A stretch of 64,000 nucleotides of DNA, taken from contig CM055817.1 of assembly GCA_029582265.1 (NCBI GenBank), positions 27,212,258 through 27,276,257 of the forward strand, written 5' to 3'. The stretch is from Zoroaster sp. YZ-2022. Its lineage: Eukaryota > Echinodermata > Asteroidea > Forcipulatida > Zoroasteridae. Numbering within the stretch: position 1 is the stretch's first letter; every line of letters begins with the position of its first letter. Shown in pieces: positions 44,700 through 57,306 of this stretch. The notes under the pieces are model-generated. The model did no database searches and was not told where the DNA came from. It saw nothing but the letters and a program-made list of their open reading frames with translations. A program made the translations under genes and the position numbers.

Positions 44700-45480
44700 C
44701 TGGTGACAAACAGCTGTTTAGGATCTCTCAAGGGCTGTTAACAGTGCCAATCTGGTGGTGTATTCATCATCCTCATCGTCGTCGTTCGCCTCAACTAGTT
44801 TCAGATGTTTGTGGTGAGACGGTGTTCTTCGAGTCTTAGATTGCAATTTCACTGCAAAGTGATTTTTCCATTGCATTTACTGTAGGTTTTACCAAACCGG
44901 GCATTTGCTTTTCTCCATGGGATGGGTTTGTCGCAAAGAGACACACTCTTTAGTAGAGGTGTTATTTCGTGGCGTGGTCGATATTGCATCGGGGTGTTCG
45001 TACAGCACGAACTGCCTCACCGCCGATCTGACGGAGCTGCTGTTGGGCAGCTTCAGCCGCTCGAACAACGTCAGACTCACGAAGCAGGACGCCTCGACAT
45101 GTGTGTTCTTATCCCGAGAACGTTTGTCTCTCGATTAGTGACTCGCTTGAGATCGCCGTAGTCACAAGTGTCGCTAGAGATTTCAAGAGCTGCGGACACA
45201 TTTGTCAACGGGTTCACCACTCTCCTGGTCTCCCAAAGGAACACATTACCTCCCTGTAATCGTATTTTCGAGGAGTGGCATACCCCTCGAATTTCCTGTG
45301 TACGGTGGCGATTTTTGACTTCGTCACCAGCAGTTGTCCACTTGAATGTGTGTTATGTTGTGTTCCACCGTTTGTCTCCAATTACAGTGAGTAATGGTAG
45401 CAACTCGCATTGCATCGTTTTGGCTGGCAACACGGTATTATCACAATATTCACCTGTTGTTTAAACTCTTCCAGGTCTGA
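44700..45480 (-). pseudogene. gag remnant of the Gypsy element
   Basis: Minus-strand pieces include ESDVVRAAEAAQQQL (a helical capsid C-terminal type block near 45060) and PMEKSKCPVW / AMEKSLCS near 44870-44920, which resemble the residues around a CCHC knuckle. The cysteine knuckle itself is incomplete. Several frames are needed, so it is a relic. Confidence 0.55.
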
Positions 45481-45523
45481 GCTGGGCTGCCAGTGAGGAC
45501 AGCCACAGAGAGGAAGGCTATGG

Positions 45524-45540
45524 CAAAATTCCCGACACCA
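45524..45540 (-). promoter_or_regulatory. Primer-binding site of the Gypsy element
   Basis: Immediately inside the LTR the minus strand reads TGGTGTCGGGAATTTTG. TGG pairs with the CCA tail of a tRNA, so the element would prime minus-strand DNA synthesis from a tRNA ending CGACACCA. Which tRNA is not determined here. Confidence 0.65.
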
Positions 45541-45780
45541 TGTAACGATATGCTGTTTTGAGTATAGTTTATTTTAATAGTGCTCAACAGCTCACTTGCA
45601 CAGAGAGAGCAGGCAGATAACTAGTGGGAGTTCAGGAGTTAGTGTGGCTCATGCCTGCGTGGTCCAGTTCAGGCTATTGTTTCAAATCTGTGAATGTGGG
45701 AGGAGAAGGTAGGCAACCTTGGCTACAGGCCAGGCTGAGGTCATCTAGGGTTGTGCTAAGGGCTGCGACATATCATTACA
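45541..45780 (-). repeat. 5' LTR of the Gypsy element
   Basis: On the minus strand it begins TGTAATGATATGTCGCAGCC and ends CATATCGTTACA, giving TG...CA ends and a 12-bp imperfect inverted terminal pairing. Length is 240 bp. It is followed directly by a primer-binding site, which fixes the border. The outer border coincides with the edge of the satellite array. Confidence 0.7.
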
Positions 45781-46980
45781 ATGGTCAGTTTCAGTGGTTG
45801 ACCATTTTGCTGGGCACCGTTAGGTATCAATGTAAAGAGGATGACCCATGATGACCAATAGTCACCTTGACCCGGCTAATGGGGTCCTTATATTTTTTAT
45901 TAATTTTTAAATATTTACTATATACAGGGTACATAATGTTAAAAACGCCCCAATGTAATGGTCAGTTTCTAGTGGTCAGACCCCTTGTCAAGTACTGTTA
46001 GGTATCAATGTGAGCAGAGGATGACCAAGGATGACCCAAAGGTCACCTTGGACCCGCATACTGGGGTCCTTTATTTTATTAATTCTTTTTAATATTTTTT
46101 ATTGTCATACAGGTATATGTTAAAACGCCCCAAAATGTAATGTCAGTTTTGGTGGTCAGACCTATTTTGGCTGGGCACTGTTAGTATCAATGTAAAGAGG
46201 ATGACCTCAATAGTCACCTTGACCCGGCCAATGGGGTCCTTATATTTTTATTAATTTTAAATATTTACCATGTACAGGGCACATACTGTTAAAAACGCTC
46301 AAATGTACGGTCAGTTTCAGTGGTCAGACCCTTTAGTCGGGCACTGTTAGGTATCAATGTATAGAGGACCTGGATGACCTCAAAGGCTACCCGACCAAGC
46401 TATTGGGGTCCTTATATTTTTAGTATTAATTTTTAATATTTTTATTGTCATATATATACAGTGTACATGCTGTTAAAACGCCCCACATGTATAATGGTTG
46501 TTTCTAGTGGTCGACCCTTTTGGTCAGCATTGTTTGTATCACCGTAAAGAGGATGACCTGAGGATTACCGGGGTAATGGTCACCTTGACCCAATATTGGG
46601 GTCCTTATATTTTTATTAATTTTAAAATATTTAGCTATATTTTATTGTCATATATACTGTTATTTATTTTATTGTCATATCAATGTATAGAGGGATTAAT
46701 TCCAAGGACGACCTCAAAGGTCACCCTTGACCCAAGCCAGTCCTTATATTTGTTAATAATTTTAATATTATTGCTATACAGTGTACATGTTAAAAACGCT
46801 CAAATGTAATGGCTGCTTCTAGTGGTCAGACCCTTTGGCCGGGCATCATAGGTAATGTAAAGAGGATGACCCAAGTATGACCTCAATGTATCACTTGACC
46901 TGGCTACGAGTGTCCTTATATTTTTTATTAATTTTAAATATTTTCATATTTTATTGTTATTAAGTGTGTTTAAAAAGGTA
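45781..46980 (+). repeat. Satellite array, unit about 170-180 bp, about seven copies
   Basis: Each unit has ATGGTCAGTTTCTAGTGGTC, AGACCCTTTGGCTGGGCACT, GTTAGGTATCAATGTAAAGAGG, ATGACC...GGTCACCTTGACCC, ATGGGGTCCTTATATTTTTA and CAGGGTACATACTGTTAAAA. Units are diverged. Two inverted monomers lie at 60545-60812. The Gypsy LTR abuts the first unit, so the retrotransposon probably inserted into the array. Confidence 0.9.
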
Positions 46981-47039
46981 ATCCTACTTTAAAGGGTTAT
47001 ATGGTTGTATTTATATGTTTACCAGCAAAAGTATGGTAT

Positions 47040-47690
47040 CATCTTAGCAGAAGCTTAAGGTGTTTTCCAATGATACCTGGGTTAAGCATTCCAGGGTCAC
47101 GTATCATTGAGCACCACTGCTTGAAACTGTGGTGCAATTGCAGTTAACTACTTTCCTGCTGGAACAAAAATCGACAGATTTATGTTCAATCATTAGATTG
47201 GAGTGAAATGTCAATGAAGTCAGGCCCATTTCAAATGATCAACGAGGAGGTTGTGCCACAGATGGAGATCCACTTCAGCGACAGCAAAACGGAATGTTCC
47301 TGTTATGTGAGGGCTCAAGATGGTGCACCAGCCCATCGTCCATCGTTAAATCGAAATCGCCCAAGAACTTCTTTCATGAACGTGATTGCCTGGAACCTCG
47401 TTGAATGGCCTTGGTCACTCAGACCTCACCCCTGCGACTTTTTGTGGGGTCATTTGAAGAACAGTTTTCAGCACCCTCCAACACAACACGATGCAGGGAT
47501 TTTGCGTGAAGGATTCATCGTGAGGTATCAGTTTACAAGATCCACGCACCGTGGACGAGCTGTGGACGACATGCGCCGTCGATGTCAACGTGCTTGGATA
47601 GGGGAGGTGACACGGAGGGCCTTTACCAATGAGAGAAAATCAGAAACTTCGTTGGGTTAAATGTTTTACTCATGATCATGAATAAAATAT
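47040..47690 (+). pseudogene. mariner/Tc1-like transposase remnant (C-terminal)
   Basis: The open frame 47208-47660 has RAQDGAPAHRP (the block of the second catalytic aspartate) and LRPHPCDFLWGHLKNSF (the block of the third acidic residue) about 35 residues later. These belong to the DDE superfamily that includes Tc1/mariner elements. The DNA-binding N-terminal half is absent, so the 150-codon frame is a truncated copy, though the C-terminal part shows no stop. No terminal inverted repeat was assigned. Confidence 0.75.
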
Positions 47691-48949
47691 TGGATGTTTG
47701 CATATAATGAGCTGCGAAAATAATTTTATAAATGATGTCACTGTCACAACTAACCCGTGAGGGTTCTATGACACCTAGAAGCAAAACACATACTGCAGAA
47801 GTAAAATCACGAGTCAAAGAAACCAGAAAAATATATTTACATTTAATTAAAAAATTTATTTAGTTATATTCTTTTACAATTCATTTGTCTCCTTTCAAAT
47901 TATTCCATTAATTATCCAAATCATTATAGCCCAATATAACCATTAATTCCTCAAATTACTAAAAACGTATCCTGATCTTTATTATTACTTGATCGCCAAT
48001 GACACTGACTAACCACCCCATCATTATAACTTTTGACAACTTAGTTATTCCATTCCACCATCTATTCCAATTATTTCATTATTTAAAAGGAATCACTGAA
48101 ATATTTAGTACCAAACTAACCATAATCTAGATCTATTTATCCAATCCAATATAATCACCAAACAATTTTATTCCATTATTTATACAAATCATTAAAGATG
48201 GACTACAACGAGAACTCTCACATTAAATTGACTATCGAACCTTGTTTATGTTGTGTTCAGGTAACAATTTATTGTTGTGGTCATGCTTTTTCTTTTGTTG
48301 TTGTTGTTAGTTGTAGATTAATGGCACTTTTGGCAGTCTGTTGCAGTCTTGTGCCAAATACTATACAGCAAGAGGTAGCCTGGAGCGAGAACGCAGCAGA
48401 AAACACTTGATGGTAAATTAGAGGTATCCTACTAGCACTACAGTTATGTTAACATGGCTGAGGTCAATTCCACTTCATATGGTCTTTATAGTTTCACAAA
48501 TGTTGATTTTGTCCTAAGAACAAGTCAAATGTAGTTGAGAAGAGCGTAATTGGTTTCAAAGGGTGAAACTGAAAAATTTTACCATTTGAAAATACAGGAG
48601 TACAGAAATTTGTGCGTAGTAATTCACACCTGCGTATGTGTACATCGCATGTTAAGCTGTGACATGGAGAATTTGAGGGTCAAAGGAAAATGAGGGCGCC
48701 AGTAATCCTCCAGACATGGAGCGCCACAGTGCTCCTAAAACCGGGAGCTGTTGCTGCAGTTTAAGGGCCTGGGCCCCCGCTGGTAAATTTTCAGGCCCGC
48801 AACGCTCCAGGTGAAGAAATGGTGGCGCTCTGTCCAGCCAATCACTGAATGCCCAAAATTTCAGCAATGTAGAGTGAAACTTTATACCCTCTAAATAAAA
48901 AAAATATCTAAATTAAAAAAAAAAAAAAAATTATATAATGAAATGAGAT
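47691..48949. other. Non-coding, with an A-rich tract
   Basis: An A run lies at 48916-48932. The segment 48655-48870 is GC-richer, with a 71-codon minus frame containing no known domain. Nothing else was recognised. Confidence 0.4.
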
Positions 48950-49149
48950 GGGCGATATGAAAGATTCGTAAAAGTTTTAAAGCTTAACATTACACTTTTT
49001 AACATAGTGAAGATGAATAATGTTATATTTGGAACTAGAGATTTTTTAAGGTCATTTGGCTATTATTAAATTTATGGATTTTGTGTTTTTCATTGTTATT
49101 GCTATTTTTTTACAAGATGTGAAAGTGATTGTATTATCACAATGGCAGA

Positions 49150-49790
49150 TTTCGCAGAGACCATCGGGATGTTTTCCTATTTTGTAGTAAAACTGTTGAG
49201 ACTGCTACATGTCCATACGAAGTCTATGAATAATACTTCCTGCCAGCGTGGAAGGTTCCACAGTTTATGGAAGGAAACCCTCAGTTGGATTAATTTGAGT
49301 AGAACCTTGGAATCGTTCCATTTCACCGCCATTTTTGTTTGAGGTGTTTAATTATGTTTAGTCAGGTGGTATGGTAAATTGTAATCACAATTTTGTTTGT
49401 GGCCTTTTGGCAATTTCTGCCAGCTCTTTCATTTTTGTCTATTAATGACCAGGAATCCACCTTAAAATGATGGTATTTGCTTGATTATTGAATGCTAATT
49501 AAAGTGTCGAATGTCACAGATTATTTTATTACTTGGAATAGATGAGAGATGGCTTTACTGTAATTCTACAGTCACTGAAAATGTGAAAAGGAATTGGCTT
49601 GACTTGTTCAATCCACTCAACGGCTAATAGAATAGCAAAGAGCTCTGTTGCAAAAAATGAGGTCATTATTTATTTTAATGTTTTAGAGTATTTGAGTTAG
49701 AATAAATATACCACATCCAACTGTATTTGTATCTGGCTTAAGGAACCATCTGTGTAAATATGAAGGGAATTACCCAGATAGTGTTAATAA
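49150..49790 (-). pseudogene. RNase H domain and terminal knuckle remnant
   Basis: Near 49750 a TDGS-like start is partly legible; ATELFAILLAVEWI at about 49640 carries the catalytic glutamate; WIPGH at about 49460 is the late histidine block. The C-terminal CEICHCDNTITFTSC region lies at about 49110-49170. Frames are interrupted. Confidence 0.65.
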
Positions 49791-51899
49791 TTTCGGTAGC
49801 AATAAGACCTTTCACATATTATTATTTTTGTAATATGTTAGTATGGTTAAATATTTTCTGTGGAGATAATGGATTTGTGTAGTGCCAATAGGGAAAAGGT
49901 CAAGAGAGGGAATATATTAATGGTGGGTTGGTTGCACCTCATTTCCAAAAGGTGTGTGCAATTTATTACCCACTTTTCAGCGAAAATGTATCGTTTTTGC
50001 TAAAGGTCGTTGGAGGGCTATTAGGATGAGAATGAATATTTAGTTTGATACTATATAGGTTGCAAAGAAAGTTGGTAAGTGTGTTGTAGTGGGGGGGTCA
50101 CCACACTCATTTGGAAGTTTCTGAGAGAAGTCCCATAGAGCGGCTCCAGTACGTTTTAAAGCTTGATATTGGATGCTGTCTAGTTTCTGCTATAATTAGA
50201 GGCTGGTGAATTATTAAAGGCTTCACACCATATTCTCAAGAGGGTTTAATACATTTGATAATATAAAGAGTTTACAGTCTGCAACTTCAGTCAGTCCTAA
50301 TTCGATGCATCTAAGGAGGCTTAGTTTATTTTTACTTAACAATGGTGTAACTGATGTGCTCCTTCAATTTATAGTTTACTGTCGAAAAGGACCCAAGGAA
50401 CTTGGCTGTTTGTTGAAAAATTAATGGCACATTTTTATGTTTAATTTAGTACATTTCTTTTGTTGGTAAAGAGGATAGCATTGGTTTTGGAACAGAAATT
50501 TTGAATCCCCATCACACCAGGAGACGATGTTATTTAAGTTTTGTTGATTTTTTTAGTATGAAGTATTATTTCATTGATTTGACAATATCATCACAAATTG
50601 AGTATGTTAATACCACAAGTAGCTTTAGTAAAGGTCATTTACAGCAATATTAAATAAAATTGGACCACGACACTACCTGGGGAATGCCATTTTCATTAGT
50701 GCACCAGAAAACACACCGTTTATTTTAACCTGCATTATTCTGTTAGAAAGAAAACACTATCCATCGAGTGGATACGACCATGAATTCTCAAAAGATTGTA
50801 ATTTCCAATGATGACCCTTTGGCTATAATACGTCATCATGTTTTTCCAAGTCCAGTGAAGACTGCTAGAGTGCTTTTATTGGCAAAAGCTGCCATTAGTA
50901 GCCTGTTGAATGATGTGATCTTTGGAAGTTTTCCTTTACGGAACTATTGTTGATTGCTGAGGAGATTAAATTTTTCAAGATGTCTGATGAGTTCACTGTT
51001 TACCATCTGCTCCATGAGTTTATGGTGATAGTGATGTAAGACAACTGGTCTATAAGATCAGGTCTTTGAGGGTTTTCCAGGTTTGGAGGAGTGTAAATAA
51101 GAATGGTTTCTTTCCAGCCTTAGGCAGTGGGAATTGTTCCAGATGATATTAAAAATAATGAGTAAATATTCACGGGTTTTTAGAAGCGATGTTTGAGATA
51201 GTTATTGTCACGCCATCTTGGTCAGGAAGCGTATTTAGTTGATTTGACTGCCTTCCAGCTCTGACATTTGAAAGGGTCATTAACATTGTCATTATTATTG
51301 TTAATGAGGAGGTTATCTTCGGCTTGCTTTTTGTTATCTAAAACGTATACTACAATTATTAATACTGCTTACGCTTAGCGAAAATGGCGTTAACAAGGAG
51401 ATTTGCTTTTCTTTTTCTTTGTCATTAATGAATTTTTATTTTGGTGTTTGAGTGATGTGTTAGCTGCTATTTTATTAATACAGTTGATTTTATTCCACAT
51501 CTTTTGAGGGGGTTTGAGAGTTTAGTATTGCAGAAATTTTTCCAGTCTTCTTTGCAATTTGATGGTTTTACGTGCACAGCACACATACGTTTATAGGTTA
51601 TAAGGGTCATCTGCGACAGTTTTAAAAGTACTTTAAGAGCTTTTTTTCATTTTGTAATGTTTTCAGTAACCTCTCGTTCCACCATGATGTTGGGATTTTG
51701 TGCCTTTATTTGGGTTTATTTTGGGATGGAACAACTTTATATTTTAGTAAATTGGATCAATGTACGTATTGTAAGTATCTTCAATATTGCTAGGTTTTTT
51801 CTGGTTCAGCACAACCATCACAGGCAGCTTTCTGGTGCAGCTCAGTTGGCTTTTTTCATAGACCAGTGAGGGGGGTTGGCTGAATGGAGTATATAGACA

Positions 51900-52530
51900 C
51901 TTTTTACCGAGTTCAATAATGATAGGGTGATGGTCACTACCCCATGTGTCCTCTATTATATCTCAAGTACATTTGGAGGCTAGTTCAGAAGTAGTAAGAG
52001 GATATCAATACATGGACAGAAAAATTCTGAGAGACATTTATTCTAGTGCCTTCTCCATTGTTAATAACAGGCTAATTGATGTTTGTCTATGAGATTTTCT
52101 ATAATTTGTCCATTTCCATCAATTTTACTTCCAAAGAGGATTGTATATTAAAGTCACCACAAATAATGGTATTTTTTATAGATACAAGTTGTTCAATTTC
52201 AGCAAGATGATTATCCTATACTAAACAGGGATTGTAAATATTGATATTATTAAGTTTATTTTTGTTACTATTGTAAATTTCTGCAATTTGATATTGAATG
52301 GGAAAATCTTTATCTTTAATGTACCCTGATATTATACTTCTTTTGTGAAAATAGTACAACCTCCTCATATTTAATATTTGTGTTTCTATCACTCCCATAT
52401 GTTGTACCCAGGAAGATTGAATTTTCCCTTTCAACCAAGTTTCCGGATAAGTATTATCAGGTTTTTATTCCAATGTAAATTGTATTTTTAAATTCATTTC
52501 CATGAGCTATCAAAGATTGAGCATTCCATT
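51900..52530 (-). pseudogene. AP-type endonuclease domain remnant
   Basis: LQWNAQSLIAHGNEF starts the domain as the N-W-N-x-x-S motif does in non-LTR endonucleases. ICGDFNIQSSLGSK carries the GDFN active-site block. The domain nicks the target to prime reverse transcription. Frame changes occur near 52440 and 52200. Confidence 0.75.
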
Positions 52531-54110
52531 GTAAAAATTAAAACCATGATGAGAATCAAGGTTTGCATTGTGTTTTTTCCTTTGTACGTTGGACTAGACG
52601 ATTTATGGGTTGACGTGTTTGGTAGGATTCGACCTGCATATTTTCTTGTAAGTGGGTTTTCTTTTGTTTGATTGTTTGCTTGATTGATTGTCTTCGTTGT
52701 ATTCCGGTTTGAGACTGTGATGAGCTGCTACCGTCTTTTGTTTGCCACTTGTTTTTGTGTCTCAGTATTGTAATGAAATAAGTACTAATGTTTGGAATTT
52801 CCAAAATTTTATTTTCCTTATTTTACTAGATTCCCTAGATTTGAAGGTTCTATGAGTAATTCTATGAAAGATTTGTTTGCTTGATGTATTGTGTTGTGTT
52901 GTCTAGTTTTGACACCCAACAGGTTGGTCAGTTTGAGTAGATGCGTCCTTTTTCTGCTAGGTGCCTGATTTTGTTTTCTTGTTCATTATTTTGAAGATTT
53001 CTGAGTTTGTCCAAGTTCTTTTTTCTTCAGTAAATCTTAGTTGTTTGGATATTTGTTGGTGTGTCTGGTGGTTTTCTGTATGAACTGTAATGTTAGTATG
53101 AACGGATTTTGGTTGCCTCGCATAAGATATATTGTAAGTTACTTCATGATTTCTTGAATTTTCTCTTTTCGTTTTGTATGTAAGCTAAGATCCCGCATAT
53201 GCCGATGAGTGTTCTCCACCGCATCTGCTGCATCTAACAGTTTCTTTTGTTGCATCATTGCGCATGAGGAGCACCACTACATCTGACGCATCTGATTTTG
53301 CTTTCAGTACTGGCTACATGGCTCAAATGTTGGAATAAAACATCGTAATATTGTGAGGGATGTATGGTCTACATCAAAGATTTATAGCCCAGCTAATTTT
53401 TGTAAGGCATGTTGGGAGAGTTGAATGTAAGACAAACTGGTGCTTTTTCTCAGTTTGACCATTTCTTTGTACATTAATTCACGTACATCAATGACAATCA
53501 TTTGTTTGCATTCATCGACAATTTCTTTATTCGAAAGTTCGTGGACTCTATAACAACTCTTTACTTTGAGTTTCGGATTTTGGTGAATTGTGGTGACAGA
53601 CCATGTCCCAACTGGGAGATGCCTTTCAGTTTGTTAGCTAGACCAGGGTATGACACTAACACTTATGCCACCTTTGGGGTATTTCTCGAGACATTTTATT
53701 ATGTTTTGCCCTATTGAGTTTAGAGCTTTTGCAATTTTGAGGATTTATTTGGTGCAAGTTTAACATCTGGTGAGTTTATTACAACCATAGTGGCTACTTG
53801 AGTTTCACCAAGTGTTCAGATTACGTCTTAGCTGTCTGCCATGGCACTTGTGTTTGTGCTGTCAGAATCAGGAGTTGTCATTTTCCGTATTTTGTGGATT
53901 TTGTTCTTTTCTATTCAGGCTAGATTTCTGTTTTGGCGTTTGTGTCTGTCAGTTCCTTGATGGACCTAATAATATATCTAAAAGAAGACCGAGGTTGATT
54001 TTGGCTTTTGTCTACATTGTTGTTGGCTTCTATTTGTTGTTGCGAGAAGTCGTCCCAAGACATGTCCTCATCGGATCTGTCGGTCATGATGACCCGATTT
54101 AAGAGAAGAG

Positions 54111-56200
54111 GCTTTTACTTTCTAGAAACTGCTACTAGTAAAGTTTAGTGAATAAAGTATGATTTTGTGCACAAATGAAAGACCGAAATGGAATTGATCT
54201 CACCACCTGCAGCGACGTCACCACCGTTAATAGTTTATTGTGGCTGCAGGCTACCATGTAAAACACTTGACGTTTGGGTGTGGTACACCCCAACGAGAAG
54301 CACGTCCTCACCCAGGCTACTCTCCTGTTTTTCATAATTTTGTTGCACTTGACCGAAAAATTAGACCCCTGCTTCTTCGATTTTTGAAATCTCCTGCCCT
54401 GCACTGAAACCCCTGACAAAGCACTCATTGAAAACCCAGCTCATGAAATCACGATAGTACCAGCGGGACTTGTAACCAGCGAAAGGGACGACGTATAAAC
54501 CCATGAGCACCTGAGAGTAAACAGACGCCATGTTACTTCCTGTGTATATTATTATATATGCGGTTTTCATGCGTCAGCAGAGGCAATAGTTTTTATGAAG
54601 CTTTTCGACGTTGTTGTGTAACAGTTATATAATGTCAATTTCATGTGTTGTTGTGGATGCACCAGAAATAGTATTAGAATCCAGGACTCATTTTTCCGCG
54701 GATCCTGGTGATATCAAAGGAATGGTGAAGTCTGGTGAATAATACACGAAAGTGATCACCTTCATGCCAAAATTCCGGATCCTCCTGTTGATATTTTGCC
54801 TGTTTTTACCACTTATCTGGCTCCCATGTATTTAATCTTTATAATTTTGCTATTGTTACTTTTAGGTTATTTATTATATTTGAAGGCTTGGAGCATTTAT
54901 TCAAATGGATTTTGGTGCTATATACATGTTTTTATATTTTTATTAATATTTGATTAAAGACAGAATGACATGGCTCACATTATTTATTGTTATTCTATTC
55001 TTGTATTTTTACAATTATTGCCACTGTACACTCAGAACAAGTTTTAAGTTTTATAGGCAGAAGTATATGAGATTTACAATATTAGTCTTTGTCACACTTC
55101 CCTTTTGTGATGCAGTCAAAACCCAATTGAGCCCGCTTTAACCAAGAAAATCTGAACTGCTCAGCAGTAGAGTTATGTTATTGTGCTCTTTTCCTGGGGA
55201 AAAGAGCAGCATGTGAAACGAATTTCAAAGATTTCCAGTTCATTTAATAGGAACAACAAGTTCCAAACAAGTATGTACAGGATTTTGATTAAGCAGCTGT
55301 CATCAAGAGGCAACTTTTAATTTTGATATTTTAACCTCAAAATAAACTCAATTGTTGGTTGCAAAATACATACATATTTTTGTCTTGTCATTTTCGAAAG
55401 TACTAAGAACTTGTAAAATTTTCAGTTCTTGGCATCTTTCTGCCATACCGAATTAATGTTTTCACTATAGTGTATTGTTGGCAACATAAAACAAGTTTAT
55501 TTCACATTAGTGCTAAATTAATCAACTTCCAAAAAGACAATAAATGAAATATGATCGCACTGATTCTGCCATTGATCATGGTTTATGAACGCACAAAATG
55601 AATTTGTAACTCCCTCCAGATCATTATAACTAGGGAAGAATGTTACCATCTCTAAAAATAAAACAGCAAATCGGCCTAATCCAGTGGTGGATAATGAAAA
55701 CTTTGTGGGTCCATTGTGGTTTAACGCCCCATGGATTGGCGGCCCATTACATGATGGCACCCGGTTGAAACGCCAAGATAACCCCTGCAACACCACCTCA
55801 CCACTTGCCGATATGTAACATGGCGATAATTTCAAAACAAAACAAAAATCGACAAATTATAAAACATAAGATTTTAGATTTGGTAGCTATGAAAGTATCG
55901 ATATTGTTTGATACAACACTATGAAACTGAAATGTTATAAAACCACAACCATACCAAAAGGCAATCATGATCGTGCAAACAATACATATACAATGTATGT
56001 ACACAGACAGGATGCATCGCAATAACCAAGGTCATATTCAGTCAAAGCGTGTTACTCTGAAGTAAACACCGGTGCTCATTCTGTCAATCAGTAATCTGCT
56101 TTTGGATATGCAGATCATTCAAAACTGACATTGCTCTAAAATATTAATTGAAATTGATGGTACATTGGCTTGTACATTCAGTCAACACTAAATCACTTAC
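54111..56200. other. Flank of the retrotransposon and intergenic DNA
   Basis: 54135-54570 has open minus-strand frames (MASVYSQVLMGLYVVPFAGY, SLGEDVLLVGVYHTQ) that could be the 5' leader of the non-LTR element or an unrelated fragment. I do not recognise them. 55518-55835 has a 105-codon minus frame with no domain. Otherwise nothing was recognised. Confidence 0.35.
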
Positions 56201-56412
56201 TGGTCATGTGCTCTTCAACTGCATCTCTGCCATAGTATGCTCTGTCCTGAAGCATACGCTGTTGCAAGACCCTGGTGGAGGTAGATCGTACCAAACCAAT
56301 CATGGATGGTAAGGCACCGGTTGTAATCATCCACGTGCGATGTCCAGCTGTCAGCATCGTTGCTCTTCTGTCTTCCTCAACTTCTTTGCACATATACAGT
56401 TCATGTTAAAGG
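56201..56412 (-). CDS. Unknown protein, internal exon
   Basis: The minus strand reads HELYMCKEVEEDRRATMLTA, GHRTWMITTGALPSMIGLVR, STSTRVLQQRMLQDRAYYGR and DAVEEHMT, ending at a donor (GACCA|GTAAGTGA). Composition and length are convincing, and the frame is clean over about 62 codons. The 5' border is uncertain: TTCTTCAG|CC at 56412 fits the phase of the exon at 57492 but brings in a TAA; an acceptor nearer GTGCAAAG is possible. I do not recognise the family. The charged helical C-terminal part suggests a soluble or membrane-peripheral helix. Confidence 0.45.
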
Positions 56413-56784
56413 CTGAAGAACACAGTCCATAACATCTATTAGCAAAAACAAGTTTGGAAAATATAATTTTAGTAACTGTCATTGTTGCACTACTTAAAAA
56501 TTATCTGAAATACATCCCACAGAACTGATCAAGGACAGGCATCACGGCGAATACATTTTCCATGGGCAGATCAAAACATTTTTATTGCAGGGCTACAACC
56601 TTGATTTGAAGGAGACTAAATGTCACTATGCTTAAAGCATGATGGTAAAGATCATGATTTTTTATTTAATTTTGAGCAGTGATTACTTCCCAAATGCGTC
56701 TTCATAAATACCGGGCTAATATTGTCAACAAATCATAAAACGAAGACATAAAAAATTACCCCAATGTCCACCTGTACACGATGG

Positions 56785-56960
56785 AGTGTCGTAATGAAGC
56801 GGTTCAAGAATCGAACCCAAGTTCTGCAGTGTTGCAGTGGGCAGGTGGGTTCGAGTTCCGGTCGACACTTGTATCCTTGAGCAAGGTAATTTAACCATAC
56901 TGTTTGCCCCGATGGGACGTGTAGTCGAGGTCCCTGCAGTGTTGTAATGCACGTAAAAGT
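56785..56960 (+). mobile_element. tRNA-derived SINE (copy 5, 3' truncated)
   Basis: GGAGTGTCGTAATGAAGCGG (diverged A box), GTGGGTTCGAGTTCCGG (B box), TATCCTTGAGCAAGG, then GGGACGTGTAGTCGAGGTCC and GTAATGCACGTAAAAG. It is followed directly by the next copy. Confidence 0.8.
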
Positions 56961-57306
56961 GGATTGTCGTGTCGAGTGGTTCAGCGACCAATCTCAAGTT
57001 CTGTGTTGCCAGCAGCAGAGGTGGGTTCGGAGTTCTACTGTGACACCTGTGTCCTTGAGCAAGACATTCTAACCATAATTGCTTTCCACCCAGGGTTAAA
57101 TGGTACCCGTGAAGGCAGAGATGGTTTGCTCTATACATTAAATGGCGCAAATTGAGCTGTATACTCCCAGGAGCTGAGATGGTTTGTGAATGATTTATGA
57201 GCCCTATGAGCCTTATGAGCAGGGATAATAATATAATGTTTTGTTGCCACTTAGTTGTGGATACGTGCCATATAAATTCCATACATTATTATTATTATTA
57301 TTATTA
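56961..57306 (+). mobile_element. tRNA-derived SINE (copy 6, near full length)
   Basis: GGATTGTCGTGTCGAGTGGT, GGTGGGTTCGGAGTTC, CCTGTGTCCTTGAGCAAGAC, AATTGAGCTGTATACTCCCA, GGATACGTGCCATATAAATTCC and a (TTA)n tail. The 185-codon minus open frame across copies 5 and 6 is SINE antisense sequence, not a gene. Confidence 0.85.

Larger units (their letters stand above)
41949..45780 (-). mobile_element. Decayed Ty3/Gypsy LTR retrotransposon, 3' end lost in the gap
   Basis: Read on the minus strand from 45780: an LTR (45541-45780), a primer-binding site, gag, protease region, RT, RNase H and integrase up to the gap. Blocks seen include the integrase C-half (HQTPKSNGKAENAVKTAK), RNase H (VLRYHDVTKEV..., VAFSSRALTQLN), and RT (FWQVKLDDES, TDDILVCGEG). 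Order PR-RT-RH-IN is that of Ty3/Gypsy. Frames are broken many times in every domain, so this copy is inactive. The 3' LTR is not visible and would lie in or beyond the N run. Confidence 0.85.
48950..54110 (-). mobile_element. Decayed non-LTR retrotransposon with gag, endonuclease, RT and RNase H
   Basis: Read 5' to 3' on the minus strand: an acidic ORF1 start (SDEDMSWDDFSQQ near 54060), CCHC-type knuckles (CVRCSGAPHAQ and CSRCGGEHSSAYAG near 53200-53290), the endonuclease opening (LQWNAQSLIAHGNEF near 52520), CGDFNIQSSL (52150), a GIPQ-type RT palm (near 50690), FKISVPK and VKFLG-type blocks, an IYTDGS/ATELFAILLAVEWI RNase H (49640-49780), WIPGH (49460) and a terminal C..C knuckle (DGLCEICHC, 49170). 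This layout matches APE-endonuclease elements carrying RNase H (I-type and relatives). Many stops and frame changes make it inactive. Confidence 0.8.

Noticed and set aside
56725..57282. 185-codon minus-strand frame
   Set aside because: Antisense of two adjacent SINE copies; similar frames arise from the other SINE copies.
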